Shown here piece by piece: positions 1-11,284 of a stretch of DNA of 64,000 bases (position 1 is the first letter of the stretch; the number at the start of each line of letters is the position of its first letter). The stretch is taken from positions 62,001 through 126,000 of the forward strand of contig WEDG01000221.1 of assembly GCA_017591395.1 (NCBI GenBank). Direction: 5' to 3'. The translations under genes and the position numbers were made by a program. The notes beneath the pieces are model-generated. The model was not told where the DNA came from, did not search any database, and saw only the letters and a program-made list of their open reading frames with translations. The DNA is from Schistocephalus solidus. Its lineage: Eukaryota; Platyhelminthes; Cestoda; Diphyllobothriidea; Diphyllobothriidae.

Positions 1-490
1 AGGCCACTGGAGGCGGCGGTCTCTGCTATGTGTTGGTGCTCCAGACACTAGTTCAGCAGTCTCTATGTGATTGATTCGAAAGTGACCGACCAGGCCGATG
101 TGTGACGTGAATGAGCGACCACAGTGAAGACAGCTTAGTACCGAGTCCCCATCACTGGAACTGGGGTCGGTGGTGGTGGTGGAAGTATTAGGTGACAGGT
201 AGTCGGAGATGGCTACTGAGGTGGTGGGAGTGGGGCAAGTGGTGTTCGTCGCCGTGCTCGGCAAAGGGGGTGGAGGAGGGAGGATGGTGTCAGTGATAAT
301 GGACGGCGGGGCATCGATGAAGTTGTTATCAGTGGTTGGAGTGATCATGGTCGTGGTGTCTGAGGAAGGTGTGACAGAGGTTGTTCTTATGGGATTGTTG
401 TTGGATTGAGTTCGAATATGTCCGGCCATGCCGATTGGCGCTCGGAAAGTGCGTTGACAGCGCGGGCACGTTGGCAGGGCTTGGGCATTG
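1..490 (-). pseudogene. C2H2 zinc-finger C-terminus of LINE copy 1
   Basis: On the minus strand, bases near 490-415 encode LPTCPRCQRTFRAPIGMAGH, a C-x2-C finger with the family's IGLVGH-type helix (here IGMAGH). Near 110-60 a second repeat reads THIGLVGHFRIN, where the second zinc-binding histidine is replaced by asparagine. Between them is a low-complexity Ser/Thr/Pro-rich stretch, seen on the plus strand as GGTGGTGGT runs. The fingers belong to the same polyprotein as the RT rather than to a host transcription factor, because they follow the thumb region directly in both copies. The feature is cut by the window edge. Confidence 0.75.
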
Positions 491-3400
491 GCGGTGTTGA
501 TCCGCGGTGCATGTGACTTCCCAGTCGCTTTTTTGCCTATAGCAGCGGCGATCCGGTTAACTTCGTATATTGCTGCACCAGTCTTTACGGATATTCTTCA
601 TGCCGGTCTATCCTGGACGAAGACCTTCCAGATCGCCGGGTTGATTTGCAGTTGCTTCAGAGATTTCTGCCAAAGTGTCGTTGTAGCTTCGTCTTGACCG
701 CCCTATCGGCGAGCACCCGTAGAGACATCTTCGTAGAAAGGTCGTTTAGCTAGTCGCTCGGTGTCCATTCTCACTAGATGGCCTCTCCATCGCAGTTGCA
801 CGTGCGTCAGCATGGCGTGGATGCTAAGGATTCCGGTCGGCTCAAGGACTTCCGTGTCCGGGATCCTGTCTTGCCATCTCAGCTTCAGCATTCTGCGGAG
901 ACAGCTGAGATGGATATGATTCAGCTTCCTGGCTTGGTTCGAGCAGACGGTCCAGGTATCCACTTCGTAGAGGAGTGTTGTCGAGACGACGGTCTTGCAC
1001 ATCTTCAGTTTGGTGTTCAGGTGAATACCGTGGCGATTCCCTACGGAGGCCTGCAGCTGGCCGAAGGCCTGACTAGATTTGGAAATCCGTTTAGCAACTT
1101 CGTCATGGATTCTCGTGTTGCGTGACAGCGTGCTTCCAAGATAAGCAAAGGTTTCCACATTTTTGACTTGAGCGCAGTTGACATTGATTTGGGAAGCATT
1201 GTATGCAGCGCTGGGCAGCGGTTGGTGCATGACCACCGTTTTGGCTGTACTGATTATTAATCTAAAATTGCATGTCCTCCTCCGTCACGGTGTTAAGGGC
1301 GCAGTCGTCCGCGAAGAGCAATTCATGGACTGTAGTCGTAGACACGCGCGTGGGAGCCTGCATACGTCAACTGTTGAAAAGGTATCTGTCAGTTCTGTAG
1401 GCGATACAGATACCAGGCTGCTCATCACTGTAGGCGTCCATCAGCATAGCCGAGAATATGAGACTGAAGAGGGTGGGGGCCAGTACGTAGCCCTGTTTCA
1501 CTCCGTTGGTCACTGCGAATGCTTCGGGTACCGTCCCGTTGTCAGTGACGCGCGCCGTCATCCCGTCATGAAGCTGACACACCATGTGCGTGAACCGCTC
1601 AGGACAACCAAATTTCTGCATGACTTTCCACAGTCCGTCATGATTCACCGTGTCAAAGGCTTTCGTCAGATCCACGAAGGTAGTGTAGAGGTGGGTTCAC
1701 ATCTCCTGGCAGATCTTTTGTAGTTGGCGGGCTGCAAAGATCATGTCGGTTGTTCCGCGATGTCCTCGGAAGCCACATTGGCTTTCCGGGAGCAGTCACT
1801 TCTCTAGGTGACCGTATAGACTATTGAGAAGGATACGGGCGAGGATCTTCCCGGCGATATTGAGCAACGAGATGCCTCTGTGATTATCACAGAGTTGCCG
1901 GTTCCCCTTCCTTTTGTAGAGATGGACGCTGGTCGAGTCTTTGATATCCTGAGGAACTTGTCCTTGGCGCCACCTCTCCTGGAAGAGCGTTGTGAGTTCT
2001 GCCATCAGCTGGGGCCCGCCGTGCTTGTAGACTTCCGGTGTCGGATCCCGGTGCTTTACCGCTGGAAATCTGCTGCACGGCCCGGATGGTTTCTGGTAGG
2101 GAAGGCGGCAGATCCAGGTCATCGTTCGTGTCCACTTCAGGGAGCCAGTCAATGGCAGCATCGGAGTTGGCTGATGAGCAATAAAGGACATTTCTGAAGT
2201 GCTCGGCCCAGCACATCATAATTTGTGATTTCTCTGTCAGCAGTGTTGTGCCGTCAGAGCTGAGCAACTGTGCGGTTCCCTATATGCATGGGCCTTAGAT
2301 GGCCTTGATGGCTTTGAAAAGGTTTTTCATTTCATTGCAATCAGCATACCCCTGGATTTCCTCAGCCTTTCGGATCATCCAGGCATCCTGCATCATCCGC
2401 AGCCGTTGCCGTACAAGGCGGCGGCATCTGAAGAAAGCTGCTTTGGTGGCGTCAGTCCGAAGGTCCATGTAGGCTTTGTGTAGTCGATTCATCTCCGCGA
2501 GTAATTTGCTGAGATCGGCGTCCCCGTCGTCAAACCAGTCCTGGTCTAGACGACGTGCGCGTCCGAGGATTTCGAGGGCGGTGGACTGGATGACATATCG
2601 CAGTTGGCCCCATCGTGTCGCCACGATGGCGTTATTATCTGGACCATGTAGGTCCTCCAGTTTCTGGTTTATCTGGTTGCTGAAATGAAAATAGTGAGCT
2701 GGCAAATTTAACAAAAGAGTGTTTAAACTTACCTGGCGGTCGTTTATTTTGGAGTCTTCGGCGGGGTTGAAGTCAGTGTCTCATCTTGGAGATGACGAGA
2801 CAGTGATCCGTCAATCCGTTGGCACCGGGGATTGCCTTTGTCACCAGCACATCCCGTTGATCTCGCCTACAGACGAGAACATAGTCCAAGAGGTGCCAGT
2901 GTCTCGATCGGGGGGTGTACCCAGGTCGCCTTTTGCCGCATCGGAAGGCGTAAGAAGATGTTGGCTAGAATCAGGGGGTGTTCGGCGCAGGTTCGTAGGA
3001 GAAGAAGACCGTTGTCATTAAAGTCAGCGACACCATGGGGCCCAGCACTCCTCTCTATGAGGCACGGTCTGTCCCGACACGGGCGTTAAAGTCACCAAGG
3101 ACAATTAACTCATCCACCTTCAGCACAGTCGCCAGGAAGGTGTGTAGATACTCATAGAATTTGTCCTTCGCCGCATAAGAGATCGTCATTGGGGGAGCGT
3201 AGGAACTAATGATAGTGGTAAATTTGTCTCAACGGAGAGGCAGGCGGAGGCTCATCAGGCGATCATTGATGTCCTGTGGCAAACATGGCAGACGTCTGCC
3301 GATGTCGTTCCAGATGGCAAAGGCAACACCAGCGTCGCGTCGCTCTGCCTTTAGCCAGCCGCTCCAGAAGGAGGTGTAGCCGGCACCCACCTCCAGCTGG

Positions 3401-3558
3401 CCCTGCTCAGAGAATCGGGTCTCGCTGAGAGCAGCAATGTCCACCTCGTGATGTACCAGTTCCCGAGCGACTAGCGCCGTCCTCCGTTCCGGTTTGTTGC
3501 TCCTCGGATTATCTAACAGAGAACGAATATTCCAGGCTGCTAGTGTGAGCGGACTCAC
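1..3558 (-). pseudogene. EN-RT-zinc finger polyprotein of LINE copy 1 (broken)
   Basis: The endonuclease starts near 3558 with SPLTLAAWNIRSLLDNPRSN and contains the IAALSETRFSE box. A GDFN-type motif follows at about 3080-3110. The central linker (2714-2295) holds the R-x-R-RLVRQRL segment. The reverse transcriptase lies at 2267-1180, with CDNHRGISLLN, the catalytic MDLTKAFDTVN box near 1660 and VKQGYVLAPTLFSL near 1500. LLFADDCAL survives near 1300, but roughly 30 bp are deleted just after it. The thumb region (1236-703) carries the [19 protein letters not shown] segment. The reading frame changes several times and has internal stops, so no functional protein can be made. In the intact family this protein would nick target DNA and reverse transcribe the element's own RNA. 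Confidence 0.85.
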
Positions 3559-4152
3559 TCGAGCAGCCCTGAGGGTATGGCACGGGAATGGGGACTGGTG
3601 GTATTGTTGTTTGTTTGAGTTTTACGATCGCGTATTTTGCGATCTGCGAGCCGCGGCTGCCTGCAGAAGACGTGCAGCCCAGAATTTTTAGTAAACCTTT
3701 TCTAGCCCCTTCCTCCGCGAGGAGGCAAGTAGTGCTGTCCCTAAATAGGGCTGCTTGGACATCCCAGACGGCTGCGTAACTCAAATATGGGCTTCGGTTT
3801 TGTTTTAGTGGGAAGCGACCCAAATTAGTTAGGGCCGCCTACGGGCTTGCTGTCATCCCCACCGTAGGACTTTTTAAGAAGGGGGAAGTGGGATGTTCGG
3901 GAGTCAGACATATCGGGGTGTGGAGGCACACACAGCACCGGAGACCCTCACCTGGTTTAGCCCGTCGTTCGTGACGGTTGCCCGGGGTGTGGCCGCTGGG
4001 AAGAGCCCAGCTACGAGGAGCCGAAGGTGAGAGTTGAGTACTAGTCAGAAGCAGCCACATGAGCATTTACCACCTGTACGAGAATAATGGAGCGACCAAA
4101 TGCTATCTGTGTCGTGCTACCCCTAACTCGTACCGCTTACACCCCGGGGACT

Positions 4153-5924
4153 AAAAGGAGCTCTAAAATGCAACTGGACGACCGTGTCCCGTAACCTGAT
4201 TGGTGAACGCTGCACTGTCATAATTAATCTTCCCGAATCGCCTGGTAGCGACTTTGTTTCAGGCACAGGTACGAATATACTGGACGCGATAATTTACATG
4301 GATATCCATGTAGGTTTATACATGGACCGCCCGTCTCGAGAGTAAACGTACTTCTAAGAACATTCGGATTTCTCTTTAATACCTAATTTCTAGGATCTGG
4401 TGACCAGGTTCACACAGATGGCGGTAGATCAACGCCCAGTGACAGTAACTTCAGCTGAAACCGGCTGATTGGAAGGTCAAAATTTATGCATCTCTGAAAG
4501 CATGCAATTTAACCTTGTTCAACGTGTCCAAGGCATCTTACAACTAACAGCCGCTTCTCGCTGTGTAGCAACGTGCTCTGGCCACGCCGTTGTGCACTTG
4601 ACGCACTTTTGGTCTCTTACTCCGACCTTTAGCCCGGCATGCGAGCCAACCAGATATTCTTTCAAAAATTACACGAAAGACCCACGCAGCCTGTGCTGCT
4701 TGCTGGAAGCGCGTGAGCGCGGAGCATGCATGACACTTAACTAAAAGACGCACAGACAGGCTGGGCGAAATCCGAGAGGCAGACAGGCTGCTCTAGGCGT
4801 TCGCTTCGCTGTGTGTGTCGATTTTTCGAGGGACTGAACAGACGTTTTACGCAATCTGTGTGGACTTTAGACTCCATTTGCCTTCAACTCCTACCCCCGC
4901 CCCCCGGAGAGATGTCTACAGACGGTGGCCTACTGACTGACTGTCTAAAAGCCAATTTAGAGAACAGAAAGGTATTGGGGCTGACAGACCTTCCGCGACT
5001 GCTCAGAATAAAACAAGAAAATAATAATGGCTCTTGCGAAGGTAGAAGTAGACATAGTTCTCATTTCGTTTTCGTTTCTAGTTTTCACTTGTAGTCGGAG
5101 GCGTGAAATACGATTACAGCTGCATCTCGGCCACAAGACAAACAGGTGCTAGGTTTAAATCCGGACTCATTTAATAATTTGGCGTGATGAGAAAATTCGA
5201 GTCCCATAGAGGGGTTTCGTACACAGATCAGTCTTGAACGGAACTCCAAGGCCAAAAATAACCTCAATGCTACGCCCTTCGATCCTGAAAGACCAGTGAA
5301 CGGGTCTACTACTGTCTCTGACAATGGCTTCGAGTGTGAATCCGAAACGTCTGGTGAATAAAGTTCTTGCCCCAGTGATCGCGTCTACTTCTTCTGAGAT
5401 CTGTGAACCTGCTTGCCTTGTTTCTTCGATTCAGAAGACATCTGCCTGTTATAGTCTGTTGAGCTGATATATAGATAAGTCGACCTCAGACTAGCCTGCA
5501 TAGTGTGTTTGCCTTAAGCAATCACGAAAATATTTTTTGATAGCGACTTGGGTGTTAATCATATAGCGTTGCTGCGGTTTACTTCAACCTGCAACAATCG
5601 ACATGTGCATAATTGCTGACGTTGCAAGCACTATAGAAAGCGGATATACGTGGGGTATAGAAGATAAACATTCATCGCGACGTGTTGAGACTCCTGACCC
5701 ACAGCGCTAACTTGTTGCAACGTACAGAGAGCTGACACGGAAAATAAACAGCTGGAGGCTCCCCCTTAACGGTAAAATCAACAAACCTCGAGAAACCCTC
5801 TGAGGGTACGGGCGATCACACTGCGAGACTTATCATCGAGGCTTTCCTCACTAAGCGCCGCATGGCACCCACCAAAAAGAGCAGGCGTCACCTCTCTGGA
5901 AGCGTGTGTGTGCGTGCGTGCGTG
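4153..5924. other. Spacer between two head-to-head LINE copies; no gene recognised
   Basis: About 1.8 kb separate the 5' ends of the two zinc-finger LINEs. I see no coding region I can support; the ORFs here are short, and none carries a recognisable motif. The stretch holds an 18-bp perfect palindrome (4295-4312) and a C-rich run near 4892-4908. A segment ending near 5355 (GAAACGTCTGGTGAATAAAG) looks like the end of a dispersed repeat, though no second copy is present in the window to prove it. Confidence 0.5.
4295..4312. repeat. 18-bp perfect palindrome
   Basis: TACATGGATATCCATGTA reads identically on both strands. It lies about 145 bp outside the 5' end of the minus-strand LINE. It could be chance, a dyad binding site, or a remnant of a transposon end; nothing else around it favours one reading. 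Confidence 0.6.
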
Positions 5925-6517
5925 CTCCCATGGGGTATAGGGGTACTAGTTAGGGGTGGCACCACACAGATAGCATTTGGTCGCTCTAGTTGTCTTGTAC
6001 ATTTGGTGAATGCTCCTGTGGCCGCCTCTAACTGTAACTCAAACTCGCACCTGTGGCTCTTCGAAGTTTGGGTTCTTCCCAGCGGCCATACTCCGGGCAA
6101 CCGTTACGAACGGTGGGCTAAGGCAGGTGAGGATCTACGGTGTTGTGTGTGCCTCCACACCCGGTATGTCTGACTCCCGAACTTCCCACCTCCCCCTCTC
6201 AAAAAGTCCTACGGTGAGGGCGACAGCAACTCCGTAGGCGGCCCAGACTAACTCGGGTCTCTTCCCACTAAAACAAAACCGTGACCCATAGTGGAGTTCG
6301 GCAGTCGTCTGGGATGTCCAAGCAGTCCTATTTAGGGACAGCACTGCTTGCCTCCTCGCGGAGGAAGGGGTTAGAAAAGGTGCCCTTAGCAAATGCTGGT
6401 AATCATGTCTTCTGCAGCCGGCCGCGGCTCGCAGATCGCAAAATACGTGGTTGTAAAACTCAAGCAAACAACAATACCCCCCGTCCCCATCCCCCTTGCC
6501 ATACCCTCCAGGCTGTT

Positions 6518-7320
6518 CGTGTGAGTCCACTCACACTAGCAGCCTGGAATGTTCGTTCCCTTTTAGACAACCCTAGGAGCAACCGGCCGGAACGGAGGAT
6601 GGCGCAAGTCGCTCAGGAACTGGCGCGCTACAAGGTGGACATGGCTGCTCTCCGCGAGACCTGATTCTCTGAGCAGGGTCAACTGGAGGAGGTGGGTCCC
6701 GGCTACACCTTCTTCTGGAGCGGCTGGCCAAGGGCAGAGCGACACGACGCTGGTGTTGCTTTTGCCATCCAGAACAATATCGTGGGAAGTCGGCCCTGTC
6801 TGCCGCAGGGTATCAATGATCGCCTGATGAGCCTCTGCCTGCCTCTTTGGGGAGACAAGTTCGCCACCATCATCAGAACCTACGCTCCTCCAATGGCGAA
6901 CTCTGATGCAGCGAAGGACAAATTCTACGAGGACCTGCACGCCCTACTGGCGACTGTGCCGAAAGAGGACAAGTTTATTGTCCTTGGTGACTTCAACGCC
7001 TGCGTCGGGACGGAGCACACTGCCTGTCAGGGAGTGCTGGGTCCCCACGGTCTCGGTAGCTATAACGATAACGGCCTCCTTCTTCTGCGCACGAGTGCGG
7101 AACACCGTCTCCTGCTGACCAACACCTTCTTCCACCTTCCGACGCGGGAGAAGGTCACGTGGATGCACCTTCGGTCGCGGTGCTAACAGCTGCTGGACTA
7201 TGTTCTCGTCCGGAGGCGAGATCGACTGGACGTGCTGGTAACCAAGGTGATCCGCGATGCCGATGGTTAGACAGATCAACGCCTCGTCATCTCTCAGATG
7301 AGGCTCCGACTGCAACCCGA
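6518..7320 (+). pseudogene. Apurinic-like endonuclease domain of LINE copy 2
   Basis: The domain follows the exonuclease-endonuclease-phosphatase fold order: AAWNVRSLL at the start, a glutamate box (AALRET then, after the stop, [11 protein letters not shown]), [21 protein letters not shown] and the QLLDYVLVRR segment near the end. Three in-frame stops interrupt it (about 6662, 7184 and 7267). Two of these fall where QLLDYV and TDQRLVIS neighbours would normally follow a tryptophan, consistent with G-to-A decay. The domain would nick genomic DNA for target priming. Confidence 0.8.
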
Positions 7321-7936
7321 CGAAGGCCCTAAGGTAAGCGGTCGCCAGGTAATTTAAATACTCTTTTGTTAAATTTGCCTGCTCACTGTTTTGATTTCAG
7401 CAACAAATAACTGAGAACCTGGAGAACCGGCATGCTTCAGATAATAACGTCGAAACACGATGGTGCCAACTGCGAAATGTCATCCAGTCCACCGCCCTCG
7501 AAGTCCTCGGACGCGCGGGCCATCAACACCAGGACTGGTTTGACGACATTGACGCCGACATCAGAGGCTTACTCGCGAAGAATGGAATACACAAAGCCTA
7601 CATGGACCTTCGGACTGACGCCACCAAAGCAGCCTTCTTCAGATGCCGCCGCCTTGTACGGCAACGGCTACTGAAGATGCAGGACGCATGGATGACCCGA
7701 AAGGCTGAGGAAATCCAGGGGTATGCCGACCACAATGAAAGTAAAAGACTTTTTCAAAGCCATCAAAGGCCATCTACGGCCCGTGTATCGAGGAGACCGC
7801 ACCGCCGCTCAGCTCTGACGGCGCAACACTGCTGACAGAGAAATCGCAAATTCTGAAGTGCTGGGCCGAGCACTTCAGAAATATCCTTAATTGCCCATCA
7901 GCCATCTCCGATGCTGCCATTGACCGGCTCCCTCTA

Positions 7937-9037
7937 GTGGACACGAACAATGAACTGGATCTGCCGCCTTCCCTACCAGAAACCATCCGGGCCGTGCAGC
8001 AGATTTCCAGCGGTAAAGCACCGGGATCCGACGCAATCCCACCGGAAGTCTACAAGCACGGTAGGCTTCGGCTCAGGACGGAGCTCACAACACTCTTCCA
8101 GGAGATGTGGCGCCAAGGACAAGTTCCTCAGGATTTCAAAGACGCGACCATCGTCCATCTCTACAAACGGAAAGGGAACCCACAACTCTGTGATAATCAC
8201 AGAGGCATCTCGTTGCTCAACATCGCCTGGAAGATCTTCGCCCGTATCCTTCTCAATCGTCTGAACGATCACCTAGAGCAGGGCCTGCTCCCGGAAAGCC
8301 AATGTGGCTTCCGCCGACACCGCGGAGCAACCGACATGATCTTTGCCGCCCACCAGCTACAAGATAAATTTTAAGGAGATGCGAACTCACCTATACACTA
8401 CCTTTGTGGATCTGATGAAAGCCTTTGACACGGTGAATTGCGACGGTCTGTGGAAAGTCATGCAAAATACGGCTGTCCTGAGCGGTTCACGCACATGGTG
8501 CGTCAGCTTCATGACGGGATGACGGCGCGCGTCACTGACAACGGGACGGTATCCGAAGCATTCGCAGTGACCAACGGAGTGAAGCAGGGCTGCGTACTGG
8601 CCCCCACCCTCTTCAGTCTCATGTTCTCGGCTATGCTGATGGACGCCTACCGTGGTGAGCAGCCTGGTATCCGCATCGCCTACAGAACTGACGGGCACCT
8701 TCTCAACAGTCGGCGTATGCAGGCTCCAACGCGCCTGTCTACGACTACAGTCCATGACTTGCTCTTCGCGGACGACTGCGCCCTTAACACCGTGACGGTG
8801 GAGGACATGCAAAGGAGCATGGACCTCTTCGCCGAAGGCTGCGCCGATTTCGGGTTAACGATCAGTACAGCCAGAACTGTTGTCATGCACCAGCCACCAC
8901 CCAGCGCGGAATACAACGCTCCCCGAATCCATGTCAATGGTTCTCAACTCAAAAACGTGGAAACCTTCGCTTATCTAGGTAGCATGCTGTCACGCAACAC
9001 GAGAATTGATGACGAGGTTGCCAACCGATCTCCATAG
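7937..9037 (+). pseudogene. Reverse transcriptase domain of LINE copy 2
   Basis: From SGKAPGSDAIPPEVYKHG (about 8009) through IVHLYKRKGN, CDNHRGISLLN and LLPESQCGFRRHRGATDMIF, the fingers region is one open frame ending at 8374. The palm resumes in another frame with FVDLMKAFDTVN, then VKQGCVLAPTLFSLMF, LLFADDCALNTV and [20 protein letters not shown]. All RT motifs A to D are visible and catalytic aspartates are present. Two frameshifts (about 8370 and 8455) separate motif 2 from motif A and from motif B. Confidence 0.87.
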
Positions 9038-9572
9038 CTAGTCAGGCCTTCGGCCGGCTGCAGGCCTCCGTGTGGAATCGCCATGGTATTCACCTGAACA
9101 CCAAACTGAATATGTACAAGGCCGTCGTCTTTACGACACTCCTTTACCGAGCGGAGACCTGGACCATCTGCTCGAACCATGCCAGGAAGCTGAATCACTT
9201 CCATCTCAGCTGCCTCCACAGAATGTTGAAGCTGAGATGGCAAGACAGGATCCCGGACACGGAAGTCCTGGAGCGGACCGGACCGCCATGCTGAGGCAAG
9301 TGGTAATGCGATGGAGCGGCCACCTGGTAAGAATGGACGACGAGTGACTACCGAAACGACTTTTCTACGGAGATGTCGCTACGGGTGCTCGCCGACAGGG
9401 AGGTCAAAAGCGACGCTACAAGGACACTAAATAAATCGCTGAAGCAACTGCAAATCAACCCGGCGACCAGGGAGGACCTCGCCCAGGATAGACCGGCATG
9501 GCGAAGATCCGTGAAGACTGGTTGAGCAATCTATGAGGCTAACCGGATCACCGCCGCCAAGGCCAAAGAGCG

Positions 9573-10394
9573 GTGCGAAAGTCAATAGCGCCGTGGACGA
9601 ACACCACCGATGCCCAGGCCCTTCCAACATGCCCGCGCTGTCAACAAATCTTCCACGCGCGAATCGGCCTGGTTGGACATCTTCAGACGCAATGCACCAA
9701 CAATCCGACAATTCAAACTTCGACGTCAAATTCTGCCAACCCTCCTTCAGACTCCCCCACCCTCACTCCTGGCATCAATTCCATTACTTCCACCATCATA
9801 GAGACCATATCCCAATACTCATCGCCTGTTACCTCCACCCCCGCCTTCGCCTTCACTACCACCACCACCATCAGCGATGGAGACTCTCTCCTTAACTCTC
9901 CTCAATTCGACCACACATTTACCTCACGCATCGGCCTGGTCGGTCACTTGCGAATCCATCGTACAGAGACTGGTGAGCCAGTGCCAGGAGCACCAACGCA
10001 CAGCAGAGATCGCCACCTCCACTGCCCTCACTGTCCTCGCGCATTCACTCATCGCATGGGTCTATTCGGTCAAATGCGCATCCATGACAGCGGAATTCAC
10101 CACAATACCGACAACACCGATACACCATGAACACCCTCCGCTCCTGCCATTCTTACCGCCACTGCCACCCCCACTACCATGAATGACATCCCCCCAGTCT
10201 CTACCGATTTCTCCTGCCCATACTGCGCCATAAACTTCAACTCACGCATCGGCCTGGTCGGTCACCTGCGAATCCATCGCACGGAGGCTGGTGAACCAGT
10301 GCCTGGGGCTCCGACATACGGTCACCGTTCCCGAACATTCACACACCACATGGGCCTATTAGGACACATGCACCTCCACGACAACCTGCGGTAA
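9573..10394 (+). pseudogene. C2H2 zinc-finger tail of LINE copy 2
   Basis: At least four finger units are visible. The first, CPRCQQIFHARIGLVGHLQT-x-C, has the zinc-binding pattern C-x2-C-x12-H-x4-C. A second, FTSRIGLVGHLRIH, has lost its cysteine pair. A third, CPHCPRAFTHRMGLFGQMRI-H, has glutamine in place of the first histidine. The fourth, CPYCAINFNSRIGLVGHLRI-H, keeps all ligands. The phrase ETGEPVPGAPT recurs after GHLRIH units, so the array grew by duplication of a two-finger module. A stop near 10128 splits the tail into two frames. The fingers probably bind the element RNA or target DNA; that role is inferred, not shown. Confidence 0.82.
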
Positions 10395-10489
10395 ACCACC
10401 GGAGGCTAAGCCACGTCAGCGCACACCATTTACACTAATACATAGACAACACCCTCACAATCATCATAATGTACCTGAAAAAATCACGG

Positions 10490-11260
10490 TCTCCTAGAAA
10501 CAGTGGCTTGGAACGCTGCCAATCTGACGCTTACACCAGACCAGGCCGTCGGCCCAGTGTATGTGCTGTGTGTATCGAGTGGCTGACCGGTGGACTGGGA
10601 GTCAGACGGCGATGGTTCCTCCATAACTCCTGAGATTGTGAATCCTGGTATGGGCGTTATGGGGACCAGGTCGTGCTGTGGCGTGCGAAAACGGGTACGC
10701 CGACCCGTCAGCCAATGCGCGCACTCGCCCATCAGAAAACTGACCGGCTCGGACAGTGGTCTGCCTGTGGGGTGGGGAAGAGATTGAGGTCAACAGCTCA
10801 GCGTATTTTCCTCACTATAAACAATCCGACGCGCTTGAAACTATCACAGTGCGCTAAAAGTCGTGGCTTGGAAGGTTGCCAACTGACGGGATAACTCGGA
10901 CCGGGTGGTCAGCCCAGGGTGTGTTTTGTGTGGAGTGGCTGACTGGCGGACTGAGAGTCAGACTGCAATGGCTCCTTCTTAATGTGGCCTTTATGGCACT
11001 CCCACTCCGTGGGATCCGAGCCATGTGTGGTGGTACACCCAGGGCGGCTCCGGCCGTGCCAGCCACCTGCGCCCTCTCCCATCTCTGATCTTCTTGACTC
11101 TGTCTTGACATCGGGCTCAGGTGTGGGAGGAGAGAGAGTGCGGTAGCTGCAGCGCAAGGCAACTATCACTTAAAACTAATTCACGCGCAAGTCACCATCC
11201 CTGCACCACCTGGTGTGGAGCATACGGAGGACTTCATCGAAATCAACGGTTGAACTGTCG
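10490..11260 (+). repeat. GC-rich composite dispersed repeat, copy 1
   Basis: The block is built from modules that recur at 23885-25222. A ~120-bp core (GTGGCTTGGAA...GAGAGTCAGACTGCAATGGC) appears at about 10496-10620 and again at 10860-10985. They are separated by a module containing AAACTGACCGGCTCGGACAG. The repeat ends in a module with CACGCGCAAGTCACC, then GGAGCATACGGAGGAC and GTTGAACTGTCG, immediately followed by a TG run. No coding potential. The identity of the family is unknown to me. Confidence 0.8.
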
Positions 11261-11280
11261 TGCGTGTGTGTGTGTGTATG
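11261..11280 (+). repeat. (TG)n simple repeat at the 3' end of composite repeat copy 1
   Basis: A short TG-rich tract starts directly at the end of the conserved GTTGAACTGTCG terminus. The same junction type occurs at 11643 with TG and at 25224 with GTA. Confidence 0.7.
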
Positions 11281-11284
11281 CCCT

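Larger units (their letters stand above)
1..4152 (-). mobile_element. Zinc-finger-tailed non-LTR retrotransposon (RTE-like LINE), copy 1
   Basis: Reading on the minus strand, this is a LINE copy with a 5' untranslated region (about 4152-3560), an apurinic-type endonuclease, a reverse transcriptase and C-terminal C2H2 zinc fingers. The window begins inside the zinc-finger part, so the 3' end is not seen. The 5' limit is set by comparison with the plus-strand copy at 5925: the two are alignable from the segment around 4110-4150 inward (both carry a conserved stretch ending in CAGATAGCATTTGGTCGCTC) and differ outside it. The long C-terminal array and the LLYxxxTWT-type thumb segment resemble elements common in diphyllobothriid tapeworms. 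The RTE-like assignment is inferred; an exact clade call needs a phylogeny. Confidence 0.88.
6518..10394 (+). pseudogene. EN-RT-zinc finger polyprotein of LINE copy 2 (broken)
   Basis: The frame opens around 6518 with SPLTLAAWNVRSLLDNPRSN. A TGA at 6662-6664 follows DMAALRET. Further stops follow MHLRSRC at about 7184 and DADG at about 7267; the frame changes near 7430, 7740-7800, 8370, 8455 and 9030. Recognisable parts are the endonuclease box [12 protein letters not shown] (about 6976), the RT entry segment CDNHRGISLLN (about 8190), the catalytic FVDLMKAFDTVN (about 8401-8436), VKQGCVLAPTLFSLMF (about 8580) and LLFADDCAL (about 8760). The FADD catalytic pair is intact although the gene is dead. 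Expected role in intact relatives: target-primed reverse transcription in the nucleus. Confidence 0.88.
5925..10470 (+). mobile_element. Zinc-finger-tailed non-LTR retrotransposon (RTE-like LINE), copy 2
   Basis: This is the best-preserved member in the window and has all regions in order: 5'UTR (5925-6517), endonuclease (6518-7320), linker (7430-7800), reverse transcriptase (7937-9037), thumb (9070-9540), zinc-finger tail (9573-10394) and a short 3' untranslated part. Its 5' boundary matches that of the inverted copy at 4152. The 3' boundary near 10470 is approximate, because a different repeat starts at about 10490. No poly(A) tail and no clear target-site duplication could be read. The element is in the opposite orientation to copy 1, so the two form a very large inverted repeat. 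Confidence 0.9.

Noticed and set aside
209..409. Glycine/valine-rich ORF at the window start
   Set aside because: It is the antisense of the Ser/Thr/Pro-rich linker between zinc fingers of the minus-strand LINE.
1178..1723. 181-codon plus-strand ORF
   Set aside because: It is antisense to the RT domain of LINE copy 1, whose motifs read on the minus strand; the same shadow ORF appears opposite LINE copy 2 (8387-8812).
7330..7400. GTAAG...TTTCAG stretch inside LINE copy 2 that looks like a spliceosomal intron
   Set aside because: The same stretch in copy 1 (about 2695-2760, minus) is open and encodes LNTLLLNLPAHYFHFSNQI in frame with flanking LINE protein, so it is coding sequence of the element.
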